Shown one piece after another: positions 20,541-30,437 of a stretch of DNA of 64,000 bases. The translations under genes and the position numbers were made by a program. Source of the DNA: Clostridium ihumii AP5 (GTDB lineage: Bacteria; Bacillota; Clostridia; Clostridiales; Clostridiaceae); NCBI RefSeq assembly GCF_000612845.1, contig NZ_CCAT010000044.1:1-64000 (forward strand), given 5' to 3'. Numbering within the stretch: position 1 is the stretch's first letter; every line of letters begins with the position of its first letter. Below the pieces are notes generated by a model, which worked only from the letters and a program-made list of their open reading frames with translations, was not told where the DNA came from and made no database searches.

Positions 20541-20578
20541 AGATGCATATGTCATTTACGACATATGCATCTTTTTTT
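20541..20578 (+). terminator. Terminator after rpsI
   Basis: A perfect 13-base-pair stem (20541-20553 with 20560-20572) with a six-base loop runs straight into seven T residues. This is a strong intrinsic terminator. Confidence 0.95.
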
Positions 20579-20922
20579 ATAAAAAAGTATAATTAAAGAA
20601 CTTAAAAGCACTAGTAAAAAATGTTCAAATGGAAAAACATAAGGTGATATGAAATGTTATTAAATTATTGTAGATAGATACTTTAGAATGTAGTTACAAT
20701 TTAATCCACAGAATGGCTAAAGTATAAGCTTGATAAATTATATATGAAATGCACAAGTAAAAAGGTTTAGAATATAAAGTTAAACTAAAATCATATATTC
20801 CAAATCTAGAGTAATATGCAGTCCCCCTAAAATTTAAGAACTAATATTAATTTAATGTATAAAAAAAATAATATAAAGCAACATAAATATATCGTAATAT
20901 TAAAAGATGGGTTATGTTATTT
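20579..20922. other. Non-coding AT-rich spacer
   Basis: I see no supported gene, RNA or repeat in this stretch between the rpsI terminator and the promoter region of the phosphate cotransporter gene. Short frames are present but lack ribosome binding sites. Confidence 0.6.
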
Positions 20923-20976
20923 TTATGTTAAGTTTAGTTAATATATATTAACATAATAAGTATTATATTGTATTAT
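20923..20976 (+). promoter_or_regulatory. Promoter and palindromic operator of the Na/phosphate cotransporter gene
   Basis: TTAACA (20948-20953) and TATTAT (20971-20976) are 17 bases apart. The -35 lies inside the right half of a perfect nine-base inverted repeat, TTATGTTAA (20923-20931) and TTAACATAA (20948-20956), with a 16-base gap. The layout is that of a regulated promoter; phosphate control is an inference from the downstream gene. Confidence 0.5.
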
Positions 20977-21020
20977 TTATAGGGAATTTATACAAACACA
21001 TAATACATTGGAGGTATTTT

Positions 21021-22649
21021 ATGGATGCATTCACCACTATAATTAGTTTGTTTGGAGGCTTAGGTTTATTTCTATATGGAATGACCATGATGGGAGATGG
21101 ACTTGAAAACGTAGCTGGAGATAAACTAAAGAGTATATTTGACAAAATAACATCTAACCCACTTAAGGGCGTTATAACTGGAGCGTTAGTAACAGCAATA
21201 ATACAAAGTAGTAGTGCAACAACAGTTATGGTAGTTGGTTTTGTTAATGCAGGACTTATGAATTTATATCAAGCCGCAGCAGTTATAATGGGTGCCAATA
21301 TAGGTACAACAATAACAGCACAACTTATAGCTTTTAAAATGGACTTTTTATCACCACTATGCTTAGCAATTGGAGCAATGATAGTATTATTTTCTAAAAA
21401 CAAAAAAACTAAGCAAGCAGGAAGCATAGTATTAGGTTTTGGTATATTATTTTTAGGATTGGACTTAATGAAAGATGCAATGTCTCCATTAGCTGATTCG
21501 CCAATATTTACAGAGTTAATTTTAAAATTACAAGGTAAATTATTATTAGGTATTTTACTTGGTGCAGTAATGACAGCCGTAATACAAAGTTCATCGGCAT
21601 CAACAGGAATATTAGTTGCATTAGCAGCAACAGGTGCATTACCTTTAAATGTTGCTATACCAATATTATTAGGTAGCAATATAGGTACATGTGTAACAGC
21701 GCTTATATCAAGCATAGGAACATCTAAAACTGCTAAAAAGGCAGCATTAATACATTTACTATTTAATGTGATAGGTACAATTATTTTTATAGGATTTACA
21801 GGTCCATTAGCATCAATTGTACAAGATATAACACCAGGTAATGATGCAGAATCTATTAAGAGACAAATAGCCAACGCACATACTATATTTAATGTATTAA
21901 ATACATTTATTTTAATTTGGTTCATAAAACCATTAGTAGCATTAGTTAATAAATTAATACCTGGAGAAGATGAAAAAGAAGCAATGGGTGTTAAATACAT
22001 AGATGAAAGATTATTAGAAACGCCAGTAATAGCGTTAGGTCAAACAACAAATGAACTTGTTAGAATGGCTAATAAAGCAAAAGAAAATGTAGAAATTGCT
22101 ATGGATGCATTTATAAAAAATGATGAAGCAAAACTTAAAAAAGTATATGAAAATGAAAAACTTATAAATATATTAGAACATGATATAACTAAATACTTAG
22201 TAAAAATATCAAATACGGAAATTGGGGAAGAGCAAAAGAGTGTAGTTGCAGCAATGTTCCATGTTGTAAATGATATTGAACGTATTGGAGACCATGCTGA
22301 AAACATTGCAGATTTAGCTAGTGAAAAAATGGCTAAAAATGTTGACTTCTCAGATGATGGAGTAAAAGAGCTAAGAGGAATGTTTGATTACACAATGCAT
22401 TCATTAGAAATTAGTATAGAATGTTTTAGAGAATATGATAAAGAAAAAGCAGCAGAAGTTCGTAGAATTGAAGATAGAATAGATAGTTTAGAAAAAGAAC
22501 TTAGATCTTCACATATAAAGAGACTTAACACAGGAGTATGTAATGCAACTGTAGGTACTATATTCTTAGATGTAGTAAATAACTTTGAAAGAATAGGAGA
22601 CCATGCTGTAAATATAGCAGAGATAATAACAGAAGCTCAATATAATTAG
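21021..22649 (+). CDS. Na+/phosphate cotransporter family protein with PhoU-like domain
   Basis: The 542-residue protein has two related transmembrane halves, each with the QSSSAT signature (IIQSSSATTVMVVG and VIQSSSASTGILVA) of the SLC34/NptA family. Residues from about 335 onward form a soluble PhoU-like helical domain with repeated NDIERIGDHAENIA and NNFERIGDHAVNIA motifs. It likely imports phosphate with sodium. GGAGG precedes the ATG. It has its own promoter and terminator, so it is monocistronic. Confidence 0.92.
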   Translation: MDAFTTIISLFGGLGLFLYGMTMMGDGLENVAGDKLKSIFDKITSNPLKGVITGALVTAIIQSSSATTVMVVGFVNAGLMNLYQAAAVIMGANIGTTITAQLIAFKMDFLSPLCLAIGAMIVLFSKNKKTKQAGSIVLGFGILFLGLDLMKDAMSPLADSPIFTELILKLQGKLLLGILLGAVMTAVIQSSSASTGILVALAATGALPLNVAIPILLGSNIGTCVTALISSIGTSKTAKKAALIHLLFNVIGTIIFIGFTGPLASIVQDITPGNDAESIKRQIANAHTIFNVLNTFILIWFIKPLVALVNKLIPGEDEKEAMGVKYIDERLLETPVIALGQTTNELVRMANKAKENVEIAMDAFIKNDEAKLKKVYENEKLINILEHDITKYLVKISNTEIGEEQKSVVAAMFHVVNDIERIGDHAENIADLASEKMAKNVDFSDDGVKELRGMFDYTMHSLEISIECFREYDKEKAAEVRRIEDRIDSLEKELRSSHIKRLNTGVCNATVGTIFLDVVNNFERIGDHAVNIAEIITEAQYN

Positions 22650-22654
22650 TATAG

Positions 22655-22687
22655 AAGGTGATACATTTTGTATCACCTTATTTTTTT
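22655..22687 (+). terminator. Terminator after the phosphate cotransporter gene
   Basis: An 11-base-pair stem (22655-22665 with 22669-22679) with a three-base loop is followed by A and seven or more T residues, starting six bases after the stop codon. Confidence 0.93.
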
Positions 22688-22787
22688 AGTAATTTTTATA
22701 ATAAATAATTAATATCTATGGTTAAGGGATAGAAAATTAAAATTAAATTTTAAATCCTATATATAAAATATATTGGGGGGATTAAAC

Positions 22788-23507
22788 TTGAAAAAACAAA
22801 ACAATCTTTTAACCATAGCATTAGCGACAATACTTATATGTTTTGCAGCAATACTCACTATTAACTTAAATTCATCAAAATTGACTATGGCATCAAATGA
22901 TGAGGGTGGAGAGTCTAATACTAAAATAATATTAATAGATCCAGGACATGGAGGAATTGATGGAGGGGCCAGTGCAGCGGATGGAACAGTAGAAAAGAAT
23001 ATCAATTTAAATATTGCACTTGAATTAGCAAAATTATTAAAAGAAAATGGATTTAAAGTATTTTTAACAAGAGATGAAGATAGAGGACTTTATTCTGATA
23101 GTGGATCTGTAAAAGAAAAGAAAATACAAGATTTAAATGAACGTTGCAAATTAAAAAAAGATACAAATTGTGATTTATTTATAAGTATACACTTAAATAA
23201 ATTTAGTGATGCTAGTTGTAAAGGCGCACAAGTTTGGTATTCCAAAAATAGTGAAAGTGAAGAAATAGCTAATATAATACAAAGTAATTTGGTAGCAGAC
23301 TTGGATAGCAGCAATCATAGAAAACCTAAATTTGCAAAAGATATGTATAAAGTTCTAAGAACTAACGATGATATGCCAGGGGTAATAGTTGAATGTGGAT
23401 TTTTGTCTAATAATCAAGATTTATCCAATTTGAAAAATGAAAGTTATCAAAAAAAAGTTGCAGACTCATTAAACAAATCTATAAAAAATTACTTTGAAGG
23501 GCACTAA
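22788..23507 (+). CDS. cwlD: Germination-type N-acetylmuramoyl-L-alanine amidase CwlD
   Basis: The 239-residue protein has an N-terminal membrane anchor or signal (about residues 8-26) and a zinc amidase_3 domain with H54, E69 and H135 as ligands and a C-terminal catalytic glutamate in VIVECGFLSN. CwlD removes the peptide side chain as a step in making muramic-delta-lactam of spore cortex. B. subtilis also has cwlD downstream of rpsI, which supports the name. TTG at 22788 is chosen, seven bases after a run of G (22775-22780). Confidence 0.87.
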   Translation: MKKQNNLLTIALATILICFAAILTINLNSSKLTMASNDEGGESNTKIILIDPGHGGIDGGASAADGTVEKNINLNIALELAKLLKENGFKVFLTRDEDRGLYSDSGSVKEKKIQDLNERCKLKKDTNCDLFISIHLNKFSDASCKGAQVWYSKNSESEEIANIIQSNLVADLDSSNHRKPKFAKDMYKVLRTNDDMPGVIVECGFLSNNQDLSNLKNESYQKKVADSLNKSIKNYFEGH

Positions 23508-23689
23508 AAATGTAAAAAAAAGTCATAAAAAAGGGTAAATATTAAGAAAAGTCAAAATAATTTAAATAAAACTCAAAATTCGACTACAAAATCTATGAAA
23601 GCTTAAGAGAATATTCAGTAAAAAGAATTAAAACTTGCTAAAGTTAAAAAATGGGTCAATTTTTTTTACAATTTTAAATAAATTTGTTA

Positions 23690-23749
23690 TTGAATTGGAC
23701 CTATCCATGTGTTATTATAACACTGTAAATGGATTGGTCCATTAATCCA
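23690..23749 (+). promoter_or_regulatory. Promoter with paired operator-like repeats, GntR/glutamate mutase operon
   Basis: TTGAAT (23690-23695) and TATTAT (23713-23718) are 17 bases apart. GGACCTATCCA (23697-23707) lies in the spacer, and TGGATTGGTCC (23730-23740), its inverse complement with one mismatch, lies just downstream of the start site. AATCCA (23744-23749) repeats the half-site. The arrangement fits autoregulation by the adjacent GntR protein. Confidence 0.65.
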
Positions 23750-23776
23750 TTAAGCCTAGAGGAGGTATGTAAAAAT

Positions 23777-24757
23777 ATGAATATAACGATAGATAGAAAA
23801 TGTGGTATACCTCTATATATTCAGGTGAAAAAGCAGATAATGGACTTGATTAAAGAAGGTAATCTCAAGGTAGGAACTAAAATGCCAACAGAAAGAGAAC
23901 TTTCTCAAGAGCTAAATATAAGTAGAAATACTATAAGTACTGCTTATAATCAACTTGAAAATGTAGGAGTATTAAAGTCCATTCAAGGAAAAGGGACTTT
24001 TGTAGCAGAAGAAGTTACTTCATGGAAAGATCAAGAAGTAAAAAATAAACTTAAGAAATTTGTTGACTTAGCACTTGAAGAAGCTTTAGAAATTGGTGTT
24101 GAGGCTGAAGACTTTTTAGAGATAGTAATAGAAAGAGTTCAAGAAAAAAAAGAATTCATGTCAAAGATTACTGGAGCTTTTGTTGAATGTAATATAGAAC
24201 AAGCCAAAATGTTTAGTAAGGAACTAACAAACAATAGTAATATGAATATAGTTCCATTAACAGTTTCTGATGTAGAAGAAATGAATGAAGAAACACTTAA
24301 AGTTATAGACAAAAGCGAAGTTATAATATCAGCCTTCAATCATGTAAATGAAGTTAAGAATGCAATGAAAGTTAGAGAAATAGAAAAAGAAGTATTTGGT
24401 GTTGCAACTAATCCTAAACTAGAATCAATAGTTAAAATAGCAAGACATCCATACGAGACAAGCTTTGCATTTATATGTATATCAGAGGAAATGATATTTA
24501 AAATGAAATCAGCACTAAGTGATGCTGGGCTAGGTGATTTAAAAGTAGATTATTTTAATGAACCAGATAGTGAGAAACTTAGCCAAATAGTATCAAAATA
24601 TAATGTTCTAATTGTTACACCTGGAAGAAAAAAAGATGTTGAAAAGGTAAATAGTCAGAACAAAGAAATAATTGAGTTTTCTTATAAATTAGATGAAAGT
24701 TCCGTAAAGGCGCTTAAGTCAAAATTTATTGAAATAAAATATAAGCAAAATAAGTAA
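23777..24757 (+). CDS. GntR-family transcriptional regulator of the glutamate fermentation cluster
   Basis: The 326-residue protein has an N-terminal GntR winged helix (residues 1-75: YIQVKKQIMDLIKEGNL, KMPTERELSQELNISRNTIS, GVLKSIQGKGTFV). Residues 85-326 form an effector domain that I do not recognise as FCD, UTRA or aminotransferase type; it looks alpha/beta with a helical start. The ATG at 23777 lies 11 bases after GGAGG; an earlier in-frame ATG would lie in the operator. It is 25 bases upstream of glmS, so it is probably co-transcribed with and controls the pathway. Confidence 0.88.
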   Translation: MNITIDRKCGIPLYIQVKKQIMDLIKEGNLKVGTKMPTERELSQELNISRNTISTAYNQLENVGVLKSIQGKGTFVAEEVTSWKDQEVKNKLKKFVDLALEEALEIGVEAEDFLEIVIERVQEKKEFMSKITGAFVECNIEQAKMFSKELTNNSNMNIVPLTVSDVEEMNEETLKVIDKSEVIISAFNHVNEVKNAMKVREIEKEVFGVATNPKLESIVKIARHPYETSFAFICISEEMIFKMKSALSDAGLGDLKVDYFNEPDSEKLSQIVSKYNVLIVTPGRKKDVEKVNSQNKEIIEFSYKLDESSVKALKSKFIEIKYKQNK

Positions 24758-24782
24758 TTAATATTTTAGGGAGGCTTTTAAA

Positions 24783-25196
24783 ATGGAGAAAAAGACTTTA
24801 GTTCTTGGAGTTATAGGAGCAGATTGCCACGCTGTTGGTAATAAAATCTTAGACTATGCTTTAACAGAAGCGGGATTTAATGTTATAAACATAGGAGTTT
24901 TATCACCACAAGAAGATTTTATAAATGCTGCTGTAGAAACTAATGCAGACGTTATCATAGTATCTTCACTATATGGTCATGGTGAAATTGACTGTAGAGG
25001 ATTAAGAGAAAAATGTGATGAAGCAGGATTAAAAGACGTACTACTTTATGTAGGTGGAAATATAGTTGTTGGAAAGCAAAACTGGGAAGATGTTTATAGT
25101 AGATTCCAAGCAATGGGATTTGATAGAATTTATCCACCAGGAACAAGCCTTGAAACAACAATTCATGATTTAAAAGAAGATTTAAAACTAGATTAG
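24783..25196 (+). CDS. glmS: Glutamate mutase, cobalamin-binding subunit S
   Basis: The 137-residue protein carries the B12-binding signature D14-x-H16-x-x-G19, S61-x-L63 and G91-G92; H16 is the axial cobalt ligand. With GlmE it forms the adenosylcobalamin-dependent mutase that turns (S)-glutamate into (2S,3S)-3-methylaspartate. The gene is also called mutS and must not be confused with DNA-repair MutS or with glucosamine synthase GlmS. TAGGGAGG precedes the ATG. Confidence 0.96.
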   Translation: MEKKTLVLGVIGADCHAVGNKILDYALTEAGFNVINIGVLSPQEDFINAAVETNADVIIVSSLYGHGEIDCRGLREKCDEAGLKDVLLYVGGNIVVGKQNWEDVYSRFQAMGFDRIYPPGTSLETTIHDLKEDLKLD

Positions 25197-25214
25197 TAAA
25201 GTGGAGTGATTAAA

Positions 25215-26609
25215 GTGGATGCATACTTACTTTTGGACTTTGGTAGCACTTATACAAAACTAACAGCTGTAGATATTGAAAATGAAGAAATACTAGCAGC
25301 AGCAAAAGACATAACAACAATAGAAGATGACATAATGACAGGCTTCAATAATGCTTATGTAGAGCTAGAAAAACAGCTTGATGGCAAGGATGTAAACTTT
25401 GTCAAAAAGATTGCTTGTTCTTCAGCAGCAGGTGGTTTAAAGATGGTTGCTTTGGGACTAGTTCCAGAGTTAACAGCAGAAGCAGCAAAGAGAGCAGCAT
25501 TAGGAGCAGGCGCAAGAGTGTTAAAGGTTTACAGTTATGATATAAATAATGAAGAAGCAGAGGAAATAAAAAATTCTGATGCAGACATAATACTTTTAGC
25601 AGGTGGAACTAATGGTGGAAATAAAGAATGCATACTAAGCAATGCAAGAATGATTGTAGAACATAAGATTAATATTCCAATAGTAGTTGCAGGTAATAAA
25701 AGTGCAAATGATGAAATCAGAAAGTTATTTGAAGAGGCAGGTTTATACTTTAGCGTAACAGAAAATGTTATGCCAGCATTAAATACTCTAAATGTTGAAC
25801 CAGCTCGTGAAGAAATAAGAAAAGTATTCATGGAAAAGATAACTGATGCTAAAGGACTTTCAAATGCTGAAAACTTTGTAAATGGAATATTGATGCCAAC
25901 TCCAGCAGCAGTACTTAAAGCAGCAAGAGTGTTAAGCGAAGGCAGTGATGAGGAAGAAGGAATTGGAGATTTAATAGTTGTTGATATTGGCGGAGCTACA
26001 ACAGATGTTCACTCAATAGCAGATGGAGAACCAACTAAGGCTGGTGTAAACATGAGAGGTCTTGAAGAACCTTTTGCTAAGAGAACAGTTGAAGGAGACT
26101 TAGGAATGAGATATTCCGCGGTTTCACTTTGGGAAGCTTGTGGCACAAGAAAATTAAGACACTATTTAAATGATGAAGATAGAAAAATAAACATAGAAGA
26201 ATGTTGTCAATATAGATACTCACATATAAAAATGGTACCGGAAACTGAGGAAGAAATAAAATTTGATGAAGCTATGGCAAAAGTAGCAACAGAACTATCA
26301 TTGGAAAGACATGCAGGACATATAGAAAATGTCTACACACCTATGGGAGTTGTATTCAACCAAATAGGAAAAGATTTAATGAAAGTTAAGTATATGATAG
26401 GAACTGGTGGAGTTTTAGTTCATAGTAAAAACCCAGGTGCAATATTGAATGCAGGAACGTTCAGTAAGGATGATCCTACATCATTAAGACCTGAAAATCC
26501 AAATTGCTTATTGGATAAAAGCTATATATTATCAGCAATGGGGTTATTAGCACAAGATCATCCAGATAAAGCAGTAAGAATTATGAAAAAATACTTAGTA
26601 AATGTGTAA
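25215..26609 (+). CDS. glmL: Glutamate mutase reactivation protein GlmL
   Basis: The 464-residue protein has an actin/Hsp70-like ATPase fold with phosphate-loop motifs LLLDFGSTYTKLTAVD near the N-terminus and IVVDIGGATTDVHSI near residue 260. GlmL (MutL) is thought to reactivate inactivated cobalamin mutase by exchanging the cofactor. GTG at 25215 is preferred, eight bases after GGAG (25203-25206). It lies between glmS and glmE as in C. tetanomorphum. Confidence 0.95.
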   Translation: MDAYLLLDFGSTYTKLTAVDIENEEILAAAKDITTIEDDIMTGFNNAYVELEKQLDGKDVNFVKKIACSSAAGGLKMVALGLVPELTAEAAKRAALGAGARVLKVYSYDINNEEAEEIKNSDADIILLAGGTNGGNKECILSNARMIVEHKINIPIVVAGNKSANDEIRKLFEEAGLYFSVTENVMPALNTLNVEPAREEIRKVFMEKITDAKGLSNAENFVNGILMPTPAAVLKAARVLSEGSDEEEGIGDLIVVDIGGATTDVHSIADGEPTKAGVNMRGLEEPFAKRTVEGDLGMRYSAVSLWEACGTRKLRHYLNDEDRKINIEECCQYRYSHIKMVPETEEEIKFDEAMAKVATELSLERHAGHIENVYTPMGVVFNQIGKDLMKVKYMIGTGGVLVHSKNPGAILNAGTFSKDDPTSLRPENPNCLLDKSYILSAMGLLAQDHPDKAVRIMKKYLVNV

Positions 26610-26629
26610 TTATCAGGAGGTAATTTAAA

Positions 26630-28081
26630 GTGGAACTGAAAAATAAAAGATTGACTGAAGAAGAATTTTTCAAAATTAGAGAAGAAGTTTTAGGACAATG
26701 GCCTACAGGAAAAGAAGTAGATTTACAAGACGGTATAGATTATAACAAAAAAATTCCAGATCACAAAAACTTTGCAAAAAAACTTGTAAAAGCTAAAGAA
26801 TCAGGAATAACATTAGCACAACCAAGAGCAGGTGTTGCTTTAATAGATAAACACATAGAATTATTACAATTTCTTCAAGATGTAGGTGGAGCAGATTTAC
26901 TACCATCAACAATTGATAGTTATACTAGACAAAACAGATATGATGAGTGTGAAGTTGGTATAAAAGAAAGTATAAAAGCTGGAAGATCACTACTAAACGG
27001 ATTCCCAGGGGTTAACCACGGAATAAAAGGATGTAGAGAAGTATTTGAATCTGTTAATTTACCAATAGAATCAAGACACGGAACTCCAGATGGAAGATTA
27101 CTTGCTGAAATTACACATGCATCAGGATGGACATCAAACGAAGGTGGTGGTATATCTTACAATATACCATACGCAAAAAGTGTTACATTAGAAAAAACAA
27201 TAACAGATTGGCAATACTGTGATAGATTAGTTGGATTCTATGAAGAAAACGGAATATCTATAAACAGAGAACCATATGGTCCATTAACTGGAACATTAGT
27301 ACCACCAAGTATGTCAAACGTAGTAGCTATAATAGAAGCATTACTTGCAGCTGAGCAAGGAGTTAAAAATATAACTGTAGGATACGGACAATGCGGAAAC
27401 ATGGTTCAAGACGTTGCAGCTATAAGATCATTAGAAGAACAATGTAATGAATACTTAAGAGCTAACGGATACAATGATGTTTATGTAACAACTGTATTCC
27501 ACCAATGGATGGGAGGATTCCCAGCTGACGAAGCTAAAGCTTATGGAGTTATATCTACAGGATCAGCAGCAGCAGCATTAGCAGGAGCTACAAAAGTTAT
27601 AGTAAAAACTACACACGAAGCAATAGGTATACCAACAAAAGAAGCAAATGCTCAAGGTATAAAAACAACTAAAATGACTTTAAACCTATTAGAAGGTCAA
27701 AGAATGCCAATGTCTAAAGAATTAGCTGAAGAAATACAAATAATAAAAGCTGAAACTAAATGTATGTTAGACAAAGTATATGAAGTTGGTAACGGAGATT
27801 TAGCAGTAGGAACTGTTAAAGCATTCGAAATGGGAATACTTGATATACCATTCGCACCAAGTAAATACAATGCTGGTAAAATGATGCCTGCAAGAGATAA
27901 CAATGGTGCAGTTAGATACTTAAAATTAGGAAACATTCCATTCACTAATGATTTAGTAGAGTACAACTACAAAAAACTTCAAGAAAGAGCTAAATTTGAA
28001 GGAAGAGAAATCGGATTCCAAATGACAGTTGATGATATATTCGCAGTTGGAAAAGGTAAATTAGTAGGAAGACCAGAATAA
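26630..28081 (+). CDS. glmE: Glutamate mutase, catalytic subunit E
   Basis: The 483-residue TIM-barrel subunit has the exact length of the C. tetanomorphum enzyme. The three arginines that clamp the substrate carboxylates in the known structure, R66, R100 and R149, are all present at the same positions. It starts at GTG after AGGAGGT. The base composition rises in codon preference (many C-ending codons), in line with high expression. A 140-base A-rich spacer without a terminator separates it from the next gene. Confidence 0.97.
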   Translation: MELKNKRLTEEEFFKIREEVLGQWPTGKEVDLQDGIDYNKKIPDHKNFAKKLVKAKESGITLAQPRAGVALIDKHIELLQFLQDVGGADLLPSTIDSYTRQNRYDECEVGIKESIKAGRSLLNGFPGVNHGIKGCREVFESVNLPIESRHGTPDGRLLAEITHASGWTSNEGGGISYNIPYAKSVTLEKTITDWQYCDRLVGFYEENGISINREPYGPLTGTLVPPSMSNVVAIIEALLAAEQGVKNITVGYGQCGNMVQDVAAIRSLEEQCNEYLRANGYNDVYVTTVFHQWMGGFPADEAKAYGVISTGSAAAALAGATKVIVKTTHEAIGIPTKEANAQGIKTTKMTLNLLEGQRMPMSKELAEEIQIIKAETKCMLDKVYEVGNGDLAVGTVKAFEMGILDIPFAPSKYNAGKMMPARDNNGAVRYLKLGNIPFTNDLVEYNYKKLQERAKFEGREIGFQMTVDDIFAVGKGKLVGRPE

Positions 28082-28221
28082 TATAAAATTTAAATATATA
28101 TTAAGTAGTATAAAATAAAGCAAAATAAATAAAAAAGCAAAAAAATCAAGATTAATTAATTTGTTAGTAGTATTAAAATAAAAATATAAGCAAACTTAAA
28201 GAAAGCAAGGTGTTTTTAATT

Positions 28222-29466
28222 ATGAAAATTATTGACGTAGTATGTTCAGCTGGAAGAACAGGTTTTTACTTTGATGACCAAAGAGCTATTAAAAAAGGTG
28301 CAGGACACGATGGATTTACTTATGTAGGAGATCCAGTAACAGATGGATTTACTTCTGTAAGACAAGCAGGAGAATCTATATCAGTAATGTTAGTTTTAGA
28401 GGATGGTCAAGTAGCTTGTGGAGATTGTGCTGCAGTTCAATATTCAGGAGCAGGTGGAAGAGATCCATTATTCTTAGCTAAAGACTTTATACCAGTTATA
28501 GAAAAAGAAATCGCTCCAAAATTAATAGGAAGAGAATTAACTAACTTCAAAGAGTTAGCTGAAGAATTCGATCATATGACAGTTAACGGAAAAAGATTAC
28601 ATACTGCTATAAGATACGGAGTAACTCAAGCAATACTTGATGGTGTAGCTAAAGCTAAAAAATTAACTATGGCAGAAGTTGTAAGAGATGAATACAACAC
28701 TGGAGTAGAAATAAAAAGAATTCCTATATTCACTCAATCAGGTGATGATAGATATGACAACTCTGACAAAATGATAATCAAAGGTGCAGACGTAATGCCT
28801 CACGCTCTAATCAACCACGTTGAAGATAAATTAGGAGCAAAAGGTGAAAAATTACTTGCATATGTTAAATGGTTAAGCGACAGAGTATTAAAATTAAGAA
28901 CATCTGAAGACTATAACCCAGTATTCCATATCGACGTTTATGGAACAATTGGAGTAGCTTTCAACTATGATACAAAAGCTATGGCTGACTACATTGCAAC
29001 TTTAGAAGAAGCTGCAAAACCTTTCAAATTAAGAATTGAAGGACCAATGGATGTTGAACATAGAGAAAGACAAATGGAAGCTTTAAGAGATTTAACAGCT
29101 GAACTTGATAACAGAGGAATCAAAGTAGAACTAGTTGCAGATGAATGGTGTAATACTTTTGATGATGTTAAATTCTTTGCTGATAACAAATCAGGACATA
29201 TGTTACAAATAAAAACTCCAGACCTTGGTGGAGTAAACAACATCATTGATTCTATACTATACTGCAAAAAAATGGGTGTAGGTGCATACTGTGGAGGAAC
29301 TTGTAACGAAACAAACAGATCTGCAGAAATATGTACTAACATAGCAATCGCTTGTGGAGCAGACCAATGTCTTGCAAAACCAGGAATGGGTGTTGACGAA
29401 GGATACATGATCGTTAACAACGAAATGAACAGAGTAATTGCATTAGTTAATAGAAGAAATAAATAA
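28222..29466 (+). CDS. mal: Methylaspartate ammonia-lyase
   Basis: The 414-residue enolase-superfamily enzyme eliminates ammonia from 3-methylaspartate to give mesaconate. The catalytic bases H194 and K331 and the magnesium ligands D238, E273 and D307 fall at the same numbers as in the characterised clostridial enzyme. The ATG at 28222 follows AAGGTG; an upstream in-frame start would include that site. It follows glmE in the same direction and is the second pathway step. Confidence 0.97.
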   Translation: MKIIDVVCSAGRTGFYFDDQRAIKKGAGHDGFTYVGDPVTDGFTSVRQAGESISVMLVLEDGQVACGDCAAVQYSGAGGRDPLFLAKDFIPVIEKEIAPKLIGRELTNFKELAEEFDHMTVNGKRLHTAIRYGVTQAILDGVAKAKKLTMAEVVRDEYNTGVEIKRIPIFTQSGDDRYDNSDKMIIKGADVMPHALINHVEDKLGAKGEKLLAYVKWLSDRVLKLRTSEDYNPVFHIDVYGTIGVAFNYDTKAMADYIATLEEAAKPFKLRIEGPMDVEHRERQMEALRDLTAELDNRGIKVELVADEWCNTFDDVKFFADNKSGHMLQIKTPDLGGVNNIIDSILYCKKMGVGAYCGGTCNETNRSAEICTNIAIACGADQCLAKPGMGVDEGYMIVNNEMNRVIALVNRRNK

Positions 29467-29486
29467 TATAAAATATATTCAAGGTA

Positions 29487-29513
29487 AAAGGCGGTTTATA
29501 CAAACTGCCTTTT
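29487..29513 (+). terminator. Weak terminator after mal
   Basis: AAAGGCGGTTT (29487-29497) pairs with AAACTGCCTTT (29502-29512) with one G-U pair and a four-base loop. Only four T residues follow, so it may attenuate rather than end transcription, leaving the mesaconase and lyase genes less expressed than the first half. Confidence 0.6.
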
Positions 29514-29579
29514 CGCCTATGAAAATTGAGAAAAATATATAATTTATATAACAAGCTGCCAATTTGGGAGGAATTTTTT

Positions 29580-30422
29580 ATGAAAGAAATCAATGTATCA
29601 GAAATAGTAAAAAGTGTTAAAGAATCTTGTATAAATGCTAACTATTACTTAGGTGAAGATGTAAAAAATGCATTAATACAATCAAGAGATAATGAAGATT
29701 GGGATATTGCAAAAGGAATATTAGATAAAATAATAACTAATGTTGATATAGCAAAAAATGAAAAAATGCCAATGTGCCAAGATACAGGAATGGCATGTGT
29801 ATTTGTAGAACTTGGACAAGAAGTTCACATTGTAGGCGGAAGCTTAGAAGATGCTATAAATGAAGGTGTTAGACAAGGATATACTGAAGGATATTTAAGA
29901 AAATCAGTTGTTAAAGATCCACTAGATAGAGTTAACACTAAAGATAATACACCAGCAGTAATATATTACAATATAGTACCTGGAGATAAATTAAAGATAA
30001 CTGTAGCACCAAAAGGATTTGGATCAGAAAACATGAGCCAAATAAAAATGTTAAAACCATCTGATGGATTACAAGGTGTTAAGGATTTCATAATTAAAGT
30101 TGTTAAAGAAGCAGGTCCAAACCCATGTCCACCAATCGTTGTTGGAGTTGGAATCGGTGGAACTTTTGATAGATCTGCAAACTTAGCTAAAAAAGCATTA
30201 ATAAGACCATTTGATGAAAGAAATTCAAATCCTTTCTATGCAGAGCTTGAAAATGAATTATTAGAAACAATAAACAGTTTAGGAATTGGACCACAAGGAT
30301 TTGGTGGAAAAACTACTGCACTTGCTGTAAACATTGAAACATATGCAACACACATAGCAGGACTTCCAGTTGCTGTTAATATAAACTGTCATGCTACAAG
30401 ACATGCTGAAGTAGAGCTTTAA
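29580..30422 (+). CDS. Mesaconase (class I fumarase-type) alpha subunit
   Basis: The 280-residue protein is the alpha part of a two-subunit class I hydratase. C66 (PMCQDTG), C183 (NPCPPIVVG) and C270 (NINCHATRH) are the expected [4Fe-4S] ligands. Between mal and citD the natural substrate is mesaconate, hydrated to (S)-citramalate; fumarate or tartrate hydratase activity is the general family alternative. The ATG at 29580 follows GGGAGG by six bases. Confidence 0.92.
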   Translation: MKEINVSEIVKSVKESCINANYYLGEDVKNALIQSRDNEDWDIAKGILDKIITNVDIAKNEKMPMCQDTGMACVFVELGQEVHIVGGSLEDAINEGVRQGYTEGYLRKSVVKDPLDRVNTKDNTPAVIYYNIVPGDKLKITVAPKGFGSENMSQIKMLKPSDGLQGVKDFIIKVVKEAGPNPCPPIVVGVGIGGTFDRSANLAKKALIRPFDERNSNPFYAELENELLETINSLGIGPQGFGGKTTALAVNIETYATHIAGLPVAVNINCHATRHAEVEL

Positions 30423-30437
30423 TAGGGGGTATTAGTA

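Noticed and set aside
21269-22000. Minus-strand frame of 243 codons opposite the phosphate cotransporter
   Set aside because: Hydrophobic shadow of a membrane protein gene; no start signal on that strand.
24783-26609. Reading mutS-mutL as DNA mismatch repair genes, or glmS as glucosamine-6-phosphate synthase
   Set aside because: The proteins have B12-binding and reactivase motifs and the GlmE subunit follows; the shared names are historical.
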